Assembly: GCF_000147815.2 (NCBI RefSeq)
Contig: NC_015957.1
Span: 496,001-560,000 of the forward strand
Reading direction: 5' to 3'
DNA: 64,000 bases
DNA from: Streptomyces violaceusniger Tu 4113
Lineage (GTDB): Bacteria > Actinomycetota > Actinomycetes > Streptomycetales > Streptomycetaceae
A model generated the notes under the pieces. The model worked only from the letters and a program-made list of their open reading frames with translations, did no database searches and was not told where the DNA came from. The position numbers were made by a program, and so were the translations under genes. Every line of letters begins with the position of its first letter. The first letter of the stretch is position 1. Positions 26,615 through 35,553 of the stretch are shown piece after piece.

Positions 26615-27547
26615 CTATTCGTTGAGCCGACCGGTCAGCTCATCGGCCAAGTCCTGGGCGTTTTCCTGCAGTCCCTGGCTGTTGGGAATGTGCTTCTTGT
26701 CGGTCGTCCACTGGTCGTACTCAATGGTGGCAATCACATTCGAGGACCGGAACACGAGCGTGATATCGCGGTGGATACCCGAGTCCTTGGTGATCAGCTG
26801 GTCGTTGAGGAAGGCGTCGTCGCCGAGGTCGTCCAGCCGGCGCGGAGCGGTGCCGTCGGAGGCGGTGTCACCTTCGTCACTTCCGCCGCTCGACTCGCCC
26901 CCCGCGGAGGGGGTATCGGTGCCTTTGCCCGGCTCGTTGGATGTGTCGGCCTCATCGCTCGTGCCGCCCTTACCGCTCTTGCCGGGCTCGTCGGAGCTCG
27001 TGCCGGGGGAGGCGGAGGAGCTGCTGTCGCCGCTCACGCCGCCCTCGCTCTGTGAGCTGGAGGAGGGGGTCGAGGGGGCGGTCGGGGCGTCCGGGATGTC
27101 GGCGGCGACGGCCTTCTTCTCGTAGGTCTCCTGCGCCCGGCCGTCATCGCTGACCGAGGGGTCGTACGAGACGACGCGCTGGAAGTCGATCGTGAGATAG
27201 CGCGTGCCGCTGGTGGTCTCCACCTTCCAGCGGCAGCCGTCCCGCCGGTCTATGTCGTACGTCACGACGGCCTGGCCGTCGTACACCTTGTCGTCCTGCT
27301 CGGCGCCCGGCAGCAGGGTCTGGAGGGTCTTACGGCTGACCGCGCCGCATGCCTCGGGCAGGGTGCGGAATCGGCCGGGCTCGGCGGAGGCATTCGTCCC
27401 CGAGTTGCCGGAGGCGCCGTCGTGCGGGCCGGAGGATGAATCGGAGCCGGTGCATCCGCCGAGCCCCGCGGCGGCGAGCACGGTGATGAGCACGGCGACG
27501 GCCGGGGTGACCCGCCGTCCGTGCGCCCTTCGCTGCGCTGGCTGCAC
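26615..27547 (-). CDS. DUF3558-type lipoprotein with large disordered insert
   Basis: A 310-residue exported lipoprotein. Signal peptide with lipobox AGLGGC, then a DUF3558-like domain (LPEACGAVSRKTLQTLLPGA; DGCRWKVETTSGTRYL). It is split by an acidic Ser/Gly/Asp/Glu stretch of about 90 residues (about 165-255), after which the fold resumes (IHRDITLVFRSSNVIATIEY). The GTG at 27547 has AAGGG 9 bases upstream; longer starts run into the rtcB promoter region. Divergent from rtcB. Likely a paralogue of the adjacent lipoprotein. Confidence 0.83.
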   Translation of the reverse strand: MQPAQRRAHGRRVTPAVAVLITVLAAAGLGGCTGSDSSSGPHDGASGNSGTNASAEPGRFRTLPEACGAVSRKTLQTLLPGAEQDDKVYDGQAVVTYDIDRRDGCRWKVETTSGTRYLTIDFQRVVSYDPSVSDDGRAQETYEKKAVAADIPDAPTAPSTPSSSSQSEGGVSGDSSSSASPGTSSDEPGKSGKGGTSDEADTSNEPGKGTDTPSAGGESSGGSDEGDTASDGTAPRRLDDLGDDAFLNDQLITKDSGIHRDITLVFRSSNVIATIEYDQWTTDKKHIPNSQGLQENAQDLADELTGRLNE

Positions 27548-27710
27548 TGTCGGTGTCCCTTCGAACGACGGAAAACTCCTTGCCGCCCGCGGGCGGTGAC
27601 TGGAGACAATGTCTATCGCACGCACTGCCGTGCCTGCCGGTCGCCTGCCACCTATGGCGCATTGGTCCGGCTTTTGCGTTTTCTGTCTTTTGCGGGGGAA
27701 TGAGTACATC

Positions 27711-28904
27711 ATGTCGTATGTGGAAGTGCCCGGCGCTCAGGTGCCGATCCGGATGTGGGCCGACCCCTCGACGGTCGAGGGCGTGGCCATGCAGCAGCTC
27801 CGGAACGTTGCCACGCTCCCCTGGATCAAGGGCCTCGCCGTGATGCCGGATGTGCATTACGGGAAGGGTGCCACGGTCGGCTCGGTGATCGCGATGGCGG
27901 GCGCGGTGTGCCCGGCGGCCGTCGGCGTGGACATCGGTTGCGGGATGTCGGCGGTCAAGACATCGCTGACCGCCGACGACCTTCCGGGGGATCTCTCGCG
28001 GCTGCGGTCCCGGATCGAGCAGATGATCCCGGTGGGGCGCGGCATGCACGACGACCCGGTGGACCCGGGGCGGCTGCACGCGTTTCCGACGGCGGGCTGG
28101 GACGACTTCTGGAGCCGGTTCGGGGGAGTGGCCGAGGCGGTCAAGTTCCGTCAGGAGCGGGCCGTCAAGCAGATGGGTTCGCTCGGGTCCGGTAACCACT
28201 TCATCGAGTTCTGCCTCGATGACGAGGGTTCGGTCTGGCTGATGCTGCACTCCGGCTCCCGCAACATCGGTAAGGAGCTCGCCGAGTACCACATCGGCCA
28301 GGCCCGGAAGCTGCCGCACAACCAGGACCTGATCGACCGCGACCTGGCCGTCTTCATCGCGGACACCCCGCAGATGGCGGCGTACCGGCACGATCTCTTC
28401 TGGGCGCAGGAGTACGCGAAGTACAACCGCGCGATCATGATGGCGCTCTTCCAGGACGTGGTGCGCAAGGAGTTCAGGAAGGCCCGCCCGGTCTTCGAGC
28501 CGGTGATCAGCTGCCACCACAACTACGTCGCCGAGGAGCGCTACGAGCACATGGACCTTCTCGTGACCCGTAAGGGCGCCATCCGCGCCGGGAGCGGGGA
28601 CTACGGGATCATCCCGGGCTCGATGGGCACCGGTTCGTACATCGTGCGCGGTCTGGGGAACGAGGCGTCGTTCAACTCGGCCTCGCACGGAGCGGGCCGG
28701 AAGATGAGCCGTAACGCGGCGAAGAAGCGCTTCTCGACCCGGGATCTGGAGGAGCAGACGCGGGGCGTGGAGTGCCGTAAGGACTCCGGCGTCGTGGACG
28801 AGATCCCGGGGGCCTACAAGCCGATCGAGAAGGTCATCGACCAGCAGCGGGATCTCGTCGAGGTGGTGGCGAGGCTCAAGCAGGTCGTGTGCGTGAAGGG
28901 CTGA
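27711..28904 (+). CDS. rtcB: RNA-splicing ligase RtcB
   Basis: A 397-residue RNA ligase that joins 2',3'-cyclic phosphate and 5'-OH ends using GTP and Mn2+. Metal and active-site motifs: MPDVHYGKGATVGSV, GVDIGCGMSAV, LGSGNHFIEF, HSGSRNIG, ISCHHNYV, PGSMGTGSYIV, and SHGAGRKMSR with the histidine that is guanylylated. Full length for the bacterial clade. No archease or RtcA gene is adjacent, so it seems to be a stand-alone RNA repair enzyme. A hairpin terminator follows. Confidence 0.95.
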   Translation: MSYVEVPGAQVPIRMWADPSTVEGVAMQQLRNVATLPWIKGLAVMPDVHYGKGATVGSVIAMAGAVCPAAVGVDIGCGMSAVKTSLTADDLPGDLSRLRSRIEQMIPVGRGMHDDPVDPGRLHAFPTAGWDDFWSRFGGVAEAVKFRQERAVKQMGSLGSGNHFIEFCLDDEGSVWLMLHSGSRNIGKELAEYHIGQARKLPHNQDLIDRDLAVFIADTPQMAAYRHDLFWAQEYAKYNRAIMMALFQDVVRKEFRKARPVFEPVISCHHNYVAEERYEHMDLLVTRKGAIRAGSGDYGIIPGSMGTGSYIVRGLGNEASFNSASHGAGRKMSRNAAKKRFSTRDLEEQTRGVECRKDSGVVDEIPGAYKPIEKVIDQQRDLVEVVARLKQVVCVKG

Positions 28905-28946
28905 GGCCCGGGTCCCCGTGACCCTGGGGACCGCACAAGATCAACG

Positions 28947-28974
28947 GCCCCCGGACCGGCGAAGGTTCGGGGGC
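28947..28974. terminator. Hairpin between convergent rtcB and P450 genes
   Basis: GCCCCCGGACC pairs with GGTTCGGGGGC (one mismatch) around a 6-base loop. Confidence 0.75.
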
Positions 28975-29014
28975 TCTGCCTTGTCCATGGCTGTTCCATG
29001 GGTGATGCCCCGCG

Positions 29015-30253
29015 CTATCGGCTGAGGCCGTCGAAGGCGATGGGCAGATGCTGGGGGCCTCTGAGGACGGCGTTGTGGCGGTAAGGGGGCGGGTCCTCGA
29101 CCAGGCGGGGGTTGTCGAGCCGGCGGACGAGTTCGGCCAGGGCGGCCTGCGCCTCGAGGCGGGCCAGGGGCGAGCCGATGCAGTTGTGGATGCCGGTGCC
29201 GAAGCCGAAGTGCTGGTTGTCCGGGCGGTCGGGGATGAAGCGGTCGGGCTCGGGGAAGCGCTGCGGGTCCCGGTTCCCGGAGGCCGGGACGAGCCACAGG
29301 GAGGCGCCCTGGGGAATGGTGGTACCGGCGATCTCGATGTCGTCGAGCGTGGTGCGCTCGGGCAGCAACTGCACGGGCGGTTCGAACCGCAGCAGCTCTT
29401 CCACCAGCGGGATGACCAGGTCGGGGTCGGCACGTAGCTGCTTGAGGGTGTCGGGGTGGCGCAGCAGGGTGAGCATCCCGTTGGTGATGAGGTTGACGGT
29501 GGTCTCGTGGCCCGCGATCAGCAGCAGCGTCAGATTGCTGAGCATCTCGGGCAGGGACATCGGACTCTCGTCGGCTCCGCGGTCGGTGGCCAGGGCGGAG
29601 ATCATGTCCTCCCGGGGTGCGCGGCGGCGCTGCTCGATCAGGCCCGAGAGGTAGTCGGCGAGCTGGTGGTGGGCCTCCCGGATGGCCCGCCAGTGGGCCT
29701 GCTGCTCCTCGGGCGTGCCCACGGGCGGCTCGATGGCGGTGGCGACGGTGTCGGCCCAGCCGTGGAAGCGCTGCTCGTCCTCCTGCGGGACGCCGAGCAG
29801 GCGGCAGATCACGGTGACGGGGAAGGGGTAGGAGAAGTCGTCGACGAGGTCGATCCGGTCCCGCCCCTGGAAGCGGTCGATGAGGCCGGAGACGATTCCG
29901 GAGATCTCGCCGCGCAGGCCGTAGACGCGCCGGGGGGAGCGCGGGGGGCCGTACGTCCGCATGATCAGCCGGCGCAGGCGGTCATGGTCGGGAGGGTCGA
30001 GCCTGATGAAGCTCGGCGGCAGGTCGGGGTCCTCGATTCTGGGGGCGGTCTTCGCCTCGGGGGCGAGATTGCGGATGTCGGAGCTGACCCTGGGGTCGTG
30101 GAGCAGGCTGTGGATCTCCCAGTAGGTGCTGACCAGGTAGGGGCCGGATTCGTCGCGCACCACGGGGGTCCTGCGGAGTTCGGCATACAGCGGGTAGGGG
30201 TCGGCGCGGTTGGCGTGGTCGAGGATCTGGCCCAGGAGTGCGACCGACGTCAT
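29015..30253 (-). CDS. Cytochrome P450
   Basis: A 412-residue soluble bacterial P450. The I-helix oxygen-activation motif is LIAGHETT (residues 245-252), ExxR is E286ELLR, and the haem-binding loop FGFGTGIHNCIG has the thiolate Cys358. The N-terminus has no membrane anchor. It lies last in a cassette ferredoxin, reductase, P450 transcribed leftwards, so its electron supply is encoded beside it. Substrate unknown; similarity in style to CYP107-like secondary-metabolism enzymes is inference. The gap to the reductase is filled with short repeats. Confidence 0.95.
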   Translation of the reverse strand: MTSVALLGQILDHANRADPYPLYAELRRTPVVRDESGPYLVSTYWEIHSLLHDPRVSSDIRNLAPEAKTAPRIEDPDLPPSFIRLDPPDHDRLRRLIMRTYGPPRSPRRVYGLRGEISGIVSGLIDRFQGRDRIDLVDDFSYPFPVTVICRLLGVPQEDEQRFHGWADTVATAIEPPVGTPEEQQAHWRAIREAHHQLADYLSGLIEQRRRAPREDMISALATDRGADESPMSLPEMLSNLTLLLIAGHETTVNLITNGMLTLLRHPDTLKQLRADPDLVIPLVEELLRFEPPVQLLPERTTLDDIEIAGTTIPQGASLWLVPASGNRDPQRFPEPDRFIPDRPDNQHFGFGTGIHNCIGSPLARLEAQAALAELVRRLDNPRLVEDPPPYRHNAVLRGPQHLPIAFDGLSR

Positions 30254-30398
30254 GGTGGTTTCCTTCCGGGTGCCGGGGGTGTCCGCGTCGGGCGGGGGTG
30301 CCTGCGGGCGGTGGTGCCCGCGTCGGGGGTTGGGGCCCGCGTCAGGCGGTGGGGCCGGTGTCAGGCGGGGGTGAACACGTCGGGCGTCGGGGCCCGCG
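30254..30398 (-). repeat. Degenerate repeats carrying copies of the reductase gene's end
   Basis: The motif tcaggcgg, which at 30399 is the stop codon and last codons of the reductase (minus strand), recurs at 30342 and 30361. The copy at 30361 matches for 16 bases (tcaggcgggggtgaac). The flanking ggggcccgcg is also repeated. No gene is seen here. Confidence 0.7.
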
Positions 30399-31787
30399 TC
30401 AGGCGGGGGTGAACGTGACGCGCTGGTCGGTCGGGGAGTGGCCGCTCACGGTGACCTGGGGGCCGTGGGTGGGCACCGAGGGATCGGGGAATCCGGCCGG
30501 CACCGGACGCATGCCCTCGGCCCGCCGGTCGACGGTGGCGAACGGCGGCGGGAAGGGCGCGGCCTGTTCGATCTGCCGCTGGTAGAACTCCAGCCATTTC
30601 GCCTGGTCGAAGGTGACGGCGGCGATGACGCGGCCCTGGTAGCCGTAGGCCGCGGTGAAGCGGTGTTCGCCCAGCGACCCCTGGCTGACGATGATCTGGT
30701 CGGCCATGTTCGGGACCCCGACGGACTTGATGTTGACGCCGAACTGGGCCGACCAGAAATACGGCGTCCACAGGTGCGGGCGGCGCTCCTCACCGCGGCA
30801 GATCATGTTGTGGGCCGCGACCTCGGCCTGTGCGACCGCGTTTCCCCAGTGCTCCAGCGACAGGAACTGATAGCCGAACAGCGGATGCGGGGAGCGGGCG
30901 ACGTCCCCAGCGACGAAGACATCATCGGCGACGATGCCCCGTACGTCGAAGGCCCGGCAGCCCGCGTCGCAGGCGATCCCGCGCGGTCCCGCGGCCAGCC
31001 CGGATCCCGCGAGCCATTCGGTGTTGCGCGTCGCCCCCAGGGCGACGACGGCCACCTCCGCGTCCACCGTGCCGCCATCCGAGAAGTGGGCGCGCCGCAG
31101 CCTTCCCGCGCCGTCGCCTTCGAGCCCGGTGACCATCACCCCGCAGCGCAGGTCGACGCCGTGCTGGTGGTGCAGTTGGGCGGCCACGTCGCCGATCACG
31201 CTGCCCAGGGCGCCCGACAGGGGGGCCGGGCCGCGTTCGGCGACGGTGACGGGCAGGTCCCGCTCGCGGCAGACGGAGGCGATCTCCGAGCCGGTGAATC
31301 CGGCACCGATCACCAGCACCCGGCTGGGCCCGGCCTTCAGCCGGTGTCTCAACCGGGTGGCGTCGTCCCTGGTCCGCAGCACGAAGACGCCGTCCAGACC
31401 GGCCTCCAGCTCGTTCGGCCATGGGCGGGAGCGGACCCCGGTGGCGATCAGCAGCCGGTCGTACTCCACCGAGGTGCCATCGGCGAGAGCCACCCGCTTG
31501 GCCGTCGGATCCAGGCCGGTCGCGGCGACACCCAGCCGCCACTGCGCCTCGATCGCGCGGCGCCGGGGAAGGGCCGTATGGTCGGCCGGCACCCTGCCGA
31601 GCAGCACCTGTTTGGACAGCGGCGGCCGGTCGTACGGCTCGTACGGCTCGTCACCGATCATGGTGAGGGTGCCGGCGAAGCCCTCCGCCCGGAGCGTCTC
31701 GGCGGCCCGCAGCCCGGCCAGGGAGGCACCCACGACGACGATGCGGCCCTCGCGCCTGAGCCGCTCCAGGGAACCGTCAACCGCCAT
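30399..31787 (-). CDS. FAD-dependent ferredoxin reductase (P450 partner)
   Basis: A 462-residue pyridine-nucleotide disulfide-type oxidoreductase. FAD motif IVVVGASLAGLRAAETLR at the N-terminus, NAD(P)H motif RVLVIGAGFTGSEIASVCRE near residue 150, and the second FAD contact DDVFVAGDVARSPHP near 285. The C-terminal domain is of the reductase (BphA4/putidaredoxin reductase) type. It overlaps the ferredoxin gene by 11 bases and is followed by a P450, so it likely passes electrons from NAD(P)H to the ferredoxin. Confidence 0.92.
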   Translation of the reverse strand: MAVDGSLERLRREGRIVVVGASLAGLRAAETLRAEGFAGTLTMIGDEPYEPYDRPPLSKQVLLGRVPADHTALPRRRAIEAQWRLGVAATGLDPTAKRVALADGTSVEYDRLLIATGVRSRPWPNELEAGLDGVFVLRTRDDATRLRHRLKAGPSRVLVIGAGFTGSEIASVCRERDLPVTVAERGPAPLSGALGSVIGDVAAQLHHQHGVDLRCGVMVTGLEGDGAGRLRRAHFSDGGTVDAEVAVVALGATRNTEWLAGSGLAAGPRGIACDAGCRAFDVRGIVADDVFVAGDVARSPHPLFGYQFLSLEHWGNAVAQAEVAAHNMICRGEERRPHLWTPYFWSAQFGVNIKSVGVPNMADQIIVSQGSLGEHRFTAAYGYQGRVIAAVTFDQAKWLEFYQRQIEQAAPFPPPFATVDRRAEGMRPVPAGFPDPSVPTHGPQVTVSGHSPTDQRVTFTPA

Positions 31788-32013
31788 CGGAGACACCCGC
31801 CCCCTCCGTGGCCCACGCCGCGCCCGCGCCCTCCACGGTGATGGCCTTGACCGGACAGGCCGCCTCCGCCCGCAGGACGTCCAGGCGCCGCGTGTCGTCG
31901 GGCTGCCCGTCGTACAGCAGCGCTTCCTCACCGTGCATCGCGAACGCATCCGGCGCGAGGAAGGCGCACTGCGCGTAGCCCTGGCACCGGTTGAGATCAA
32001 CGACAACTCTCAT
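31777..32013 (-). CDS. Small ferredoxin ([3Fe-4S]/[4Fe-4S], P450-type)
   Basis: A 78-residue ferredoxin. Ligand cysteines are in VDLNRCQGYAQC (C-x5-C, with Tyr-Ala in place of the cysteine that would be the fourth ligand) and AACPVKAI, which is the three-cysteine pattern of [3Fe-4S] ferredoxins that serve P450s. GGAGG precedes the ATG by 4 bases. It is first in the three-gene P450 cassette and overlaps the reductase start, indicating coupled translation. Confidence 0.92.
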   Translation of the reverse strand: MRVVVDLNRCQGYAQCAFLAPDAFAMHGEEALLYDGQPDDTRRLDVLRAEAACPVKAITVEGAGAAWATEGAGVSDGG

Positions 32014-32122
32014 GACGCCTCCGCTTCACCGCGAGGTGACGGTCTCTCCCAGCATCGGAGAGCCCACGGGACGGCGCATATTCACCGGGTCAGACGGGCG
32101 GACGGCTACCGGCCGCCCGTTC

Positions 32123-32217
32123 ACGGGCGCAGCGCTCGCGAACGGGCGCAGCGCTCGCGAACGGGCTCAGCGGCCGCGAAACGCGCCAGCGGCCGCGAAA
32201 CGCGCTCAGCGCTCGCG
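32123..32217. repeat. Five tandem 19-bp repeats at the end of the SDR gene
   Basis: Five contiguous 19-bp units (acgggcgcagcgctcgcga type) at 32123, 32142, 32161, 32180 and 32199. Units 1 and 2 are identical, the others have 2-5 changes. The last unit contains the stop codon of the SDR gene on the minus strand (32206-32208). Confidence 0.93.
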
Positions 32218-32961
32218 GTGGACCTTGTGCTGGGCGGCCTGGGCGCGCGGGCGGATGACCATCATGTCGATGTTCACATGCGAGGGGCGGGTGACCGCCC
32301 ACTCGACCGTGTCGGCCACGTCGTCGGCGGTCAGCGGCTCGGCCACGCCCTCGTAGACGGCCGCGGCCTGGGCCTCGTCGCCGCGGAAGCGGTTCACCGC
32401 GAACTCGTCCGTCCTGACCATGCCCGGGGCGATCTCGATCACCCGTACCGGCTCACCGCACAGCTCCAGGCGCAGGGTGGCCGCGATGGCGTGGGCGCCG
32501 TGCTTGGCCGCCACGTACCCGCCGCCGCCCTCGTACGCCACATGGCCCGCCGTGGAGGACAGCACGACGATCGTGCCGTCGCCGGAGGCGGTGAGGGCGG
32601 GCAGCAGCGCCTGGGTCACCTGGAGCACGCCCACCACATTGACCTCGTACATCGCCCGCCAGTCGGCCGGGTCGGCGGTGGCGACGGGCTCGGCGCCGAT
32701 GGCGCCGCCCGCGTTGTTCACCAGGACGTCGCAGCGGTCCAGAGCGGCGGCGAAGGACTCCACGGCGGCACGGTCGGTGACGTCCAGGACGTACGCCTCG
32801 GCCTCGTGCCCCGCCTCGGTCAGCTCGGCGGCGAGCGCGTCGACGCGCTCCTTACGGCGGGCGGCGAGGACGATGCGGAATCCGGCGGCGGCCAGGCGGC
32901 GCGCGGTCGCGGCGCCGATCCCGCTGCTCGCGCCCGTGATGACTGCGGTACGGGTGGTCAT
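32206..32961 (-). CDS. Short-chain dehydrogenase/reductase (SDR)
   Basis: A 251-residue classical SDR. Cofactor motif VITGASSGIGAATAR at the N-terminus, LVNNAGG near 85, catalytic Ser in VVLSSTAGH and the YxxxK pair in GGGYVAAKHG. The Arg after the second strand (AARRKER) suggests NADP(H). GGAGGGCCG immediately precedes the ATG at 32961. Upstream in-frame extension lacks a ribosome site. Its C-terminal codons fall in a 19-bp tandem repeat. Substrate unknown. Confidence 0.92.
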   Translation of the reverse strand: MTTRTAVITGASSGIGAATARRLAAAGFRIVLAARRKERVDALAAELTEAGHEAEAYVLDVTDRAAVESFAAALDRCDVLVNNAGGAIGAEPVATADPADWRAMYEVNVVGVLQVTQALLPALTASGDGTIVVLSSTAGHVAYEGGGGYVAAKHGAHAIAATLRLELCGEPVRVIEIAPGMVRTDEFAVNRFRGDEAQAAAVYEGVAEPLTADDVADTVEWAVTRPSHVNIDMMVIRPRAQAAQHKVHRER

Positions 32962-33159
32962 CGGCCCTCCTGTGGCGACGTGGCGCAAACGGTGGTGCGT
33001 GCGCCTGATCCATACGCAGGATATGACGGCCTGATTTACCTCCAATCGGGGGACTGAGGATCAGAATCCGCTAGCGGGTGCTGGGCTCGGGGAAGGGTGC
33101 AGTGCGTCCGGCGCGGCGCCGGTAATGGAGCACCCATGCCCAAGGAGTGAATTCAGGTA

Positions 33160-34497
33160 ATGACGCAGCAGAGCAGATTCCTTCAGCGGTCTCGTCGTTC
33201 TTTCCGGCGCTGGGGCGTGGCCTCAGCGGGTGCCATCGCGGCTGCGGCCCTGGTCACCGGTGCTCCGGGGACCGCATGGGCCGCGGGCAGCACCCCCGAG
33301 CCGCACTCGTCGCCGAGCAACAAGTGCCACCAGGACCGGGCGCACGGCGACAGCAAGGGGCAGCACGAGAACGGTCACCAGGACCCGAATGGCCGCCACG
33401 ACGACAACGGACATCAGGACCCGAACGGCCGCCACGATCATGTCCGGGACGACGAGGGCAGCCGTCACGACAAGGACAGCCGTCACGACGACGGTGGGCG
33501 GCACGAGGAGAGCGGCCAGCGCGAGGACAGCGGCCAGCGCGAGGACAGCGGTCAGCGCGAGGACAGCGGCCGCTACGACGAGAAGATGAACAGCGGTCGT
33601 GACGACCATGGGCGCCAGGAGGACAACGGCGGCCAGGAGAACGAGGAGGACAACGGCGGCCAGGAGAACAACGGCAGCCAGGAGAACAACGGCAGCCAGG
33701 AGGAGAACGGCAGCCAGGACAACAGCCGGCGGGACGACAACGGGCGCCCGGACATGAGCCACTACTTCCCCGGGAAGATCTGGCACGGTCCCCAGGGCCG
33801 CAGCATGGCGCGCCCCGAGCAGGCCGCGCAGCCGCAGCAGGCGGCTCAGCCGGAGCAGGTCGCCCAGCCGCAGGAGGCAGCGCAGACCGAGCAGACGGCT
33901 CAGCCGCAGCAGGCCGCCCAGCCCGCTGAGGAGGCCCAGGACCGCGGTGCCGTGCGCCCCGTCACCGTTCCCGCCCACGAGGACGACCAGGCGCGCCACG
34001 GCCAGGAGAACAAGCAGAACAAGGAGAACAAGGAGCACCAGGACGCGAAGAAGAACGACCCGGTGACGATCGCCGAGGCGATCGAGATCGCCGAGTGCGA
34101 GGTCGGCGGCCGGGCCGTCACCGCCGAGCTGGTGGACTGCCCCGAGGACGACCCGCACCACAAGGGCAACCACCAGGACGAGCGCAAGGACGAGCGCAAG
34201 GACGACCGTAAGGACGACCGTAAGGACCCGCGGCACCACGACGGTCAGCGCAAGGACCAGCAGCGCAAGGACGAGCACAAGGACCCGCACCAGAAGGAGG
34301 GCAAGAAGGTGTGGGTCGTAGAGGTCGAGTGCGACCACACCCTCACGACCGTCTTCATCGACCCGGAAACCGGCTGCGTCCTGGGTACGGAGCAGGAGCA
34401 GGAGCAGGACGACCACCACGGTGACCACGGCAAGCAGGACGACCACGGCGACCACGAGGGCAAGGGCGGCCACGGCCGGCCGATGGTTACCGCCTAG
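33160..34497 (+). CDS. Secreted, highly charged repeat protein with a split PepSY-like domain
   Basis: A 445-residue exported protein. The N-terminus has a twin-arginine-style signal (SRRSFRRWG, then a hydrophobic stretch to AWA). The mature part is hydrophilic repeats: [11 protein letters not shown] units, three 8-residue-type SGQRED copies, NGSQEN copies, a QAAQPQ-rich stretch, and ERKD/DRKD copies. Near the C-terminus are two halves of what looks like a PepSY fold, [18 protein letters not shown] and [18 protein letters not shown], separated by ~55 charged residues. The two halves carry four cysteines. Function unknown; metal binding or an extended wall-spanning shape is inference. Its end overlaps the convergent YnfA gene by 11 bases. 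Confidence 0.85.
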   Translation: MTQQSRFLQRSRRSFRRWGVASAGAIAAAALVTGAPGTAWAAGSTPEPHSSPSNKCHQDRAHGDSKGQHENGHQDPNGRHDDNGHQDPNGRHDHVRDDEGSRHDKDSRHDDGGRHEESGQREDSGQREDSGQREDSGRYDEKMNSGRDDHGRQEDNGGQENEEDNGGQENNGSQENNGSQEENGSQDNSRRDDNGRPDMSHYFPGKIWHGPQGRSMARPEQAAQPQQAAQPEQVAQPQEAAQTEQTAQPQQAAQPAEEAQDRGAVRPVTVPAHEDDQARHGQENKQNKENKEHQDAKKNDPVTIAEAIEIAECEVGGRAVTAELVDCPEDDPHHKGNHQDERKDERKDDRKDDRKDPRHHDGQRKDQQRKDEHKDPHQKEGKKVWVVEVECDHTLTTVFIDPETGCVLGTEQEQEQDDHHGDHGKQDDHGDHEGKGGHGRPMVTA

Positions 34498-34819
34498 GCA
34501 CGTACATGATCACGGCGACTCCGGCCAGGCAGATCAGCGCTCCGATGACATCGAAGCGGTCGGGCCGGTAGTCGTCGGCGACCATGCCCCAGGCGAGCGA
34601 TCCGGCGACGAAAACGCCGCCGTACGCCGCGAGGATGCGGCCGAACTCCGCGTCCGGCTGGAGCGTGGCCACGAAACCATAGGCGCCCAGGGAGATGATC
34701 CCTGCGCCGATCCACGCCCAACCCCTGTGCTCCCGTACGCCCTGCCAGATGAGCCAGGCGCCTCCGATCTCCAGGAGCGCGGCCACGGCGAACAGAGCGA
34801 TGGAACGTGCGGTGAGCAT
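34487..34819 (-). CDS. YnfA family (UPF0060) small membrane protein
   Basis: A 110-residue protein with four hydrophobic helices. Signature pieces: [18 protein letters not shown] at the start, [20 protein letters not shown] in the middle, and [20 protein letters not shown]. The family resembles small multidrug transporters. The start MLTARSIA was chosen; the frame continues upstream across the neighbouring gene on the other strand. Its stop lies inside the 3' end of the convergent repeat-protein gene. Confidence 0.9.
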   Translation of the reverse strand: MLTARSIALFAVAALLEIGGAWLIWQGVREHRGWAWIGAGIISLGAYGFVATLQPDAEFGRILAAYGGVFVAGSLAWGMVADDYRPDRFDVIGALICLAGVAVIMYVPRR

Positions 34820-34841
34820 GGGGGAAGGGTACGGGCCGATC

Positions 34842-35471
34842 ATGAAACCTGAACGAACACCCGTGGCCCGCCCGAGCCCCGGGCGTAGGCCGAAATTCCC
34901 TTCGCGCGCATCCGGCCATGTGCCAGGGTCGGTCGATGACGACGTCGACGACATCCCGATGTGCCTTACCGCGCGGCAGTCCGACTTGACCTGGTCGCTC
35001 TTCGAGTACCACCTGGAGCGGTTGGAGCCCGAGGACTTCCTGTGGAAGCCCGCGGCCCACTGCTGGACGGTGCGGCAGGGCGCTGACGGGGTGTGGGTGC
35101 CGGACTGGGCGGAGACCGAGCCCGATCCCGTGCCCGTTCCCACCATCGGATGGCTGAGCCGGCATATCGGCTGGTGGTGGAGCGTGACCATCGACCACGC
35201 GGAGGGACGGAGGCCGCGGGAGCGGACCGACGTCACCTGGCCCGGCGACGGTAAGGCGGCCATCGAATGGCTGCGGGGCCTGCGGGCGGCGTGGACGGCC
35301 GTGCTGGAACGGCTCACCGAGGAGGACTTGGACGGCATCGCACCGTTCTCCTGGGATCGGGACCCCGGGCACACCGTGGCCCGCATGGCGGCCTGGGTGA
35401 ACGCCGAGCTGATGCAGAACGCCACCGAGATCGGCCAACTCCGCCCGCTGCGCGCCGCGTCCGCGACGTAG
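34842..35471 (+). CDS. DinB-family protein (mycothiol-dependent enzyme fold)
   Basis: A DinB/YfiT-type four-helix bundle of about 183-209 residues. Recognisable blocks: [38 protein letters not shown] with metal-type His, and [19 protein letters not shown] with the last helix. The family includes metal-dependent thiol transferases using mycothiol or bacillithiol. The start is uncertain: ATG 34842 (used here) or GTG 34920, which gives a more typical N-terminus. Divergent from ynfA with about 20 bases between the chosen starts. Confidence 0.8.
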   Translation: MKPERTPVARPSPGRRPKFPSRASGHVPGSVDDDVDDIPMCLTARQSDLTWSLFEYHLERLEPEDFLWKPAAHCWTVRQGADGVWVPDWAETEPDPVPVPTIGWLSRHIGWWWSVTIDHAEGRRPRERTDVTWPGDGKAAIEWLRGLRAAWTAVLERLTEEDLDGIAPFSWDRDPGHTVARMAAWVNAELMQNATEIGQLRPLRAASAT

Positions 35472-35473
35472 GG

Positions 35474-35553
35474 GCCCCGGCCTCAGGACCCCTGGCCTCA
35501 GGGCTGCGGTCCCGGCTTCAGAGCCCCGGCCTCAGGACCCCTGGCCTCAGGGC
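35474..35553. repeat. 49-bp-spaced duplication at the end of a hypothetical gene
   Basis: A 30-bp string beginning gccccggcctcagg occurs at 35474 and 35523 with full identity, and a partial form lies between. Read on the minus strand each copy holds two TGA triplets in the context CCTGAGGCC, and the copy at 35523 runs into the stop of the convergent hypothetical gene. Confidence 0.85.

Noticed and set aside
32123..32217. Five 19-bp repeats considered as a CRISPR or iteron origin
   Set aside because: Units are directly contiguous without spacers, no cas or replication gene is near, and the last unit lies in coding sequence.
33223..34473. A 416-codon minus-strand frame rich in Leu/Val opposite the charged repeat protein
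   Set aside because: The Asp/His/Gln/Lys codons of the real gene read as Val/Leu on the opposite strand. It mimics a membrane protein but has no start site and mirrors the repeats.
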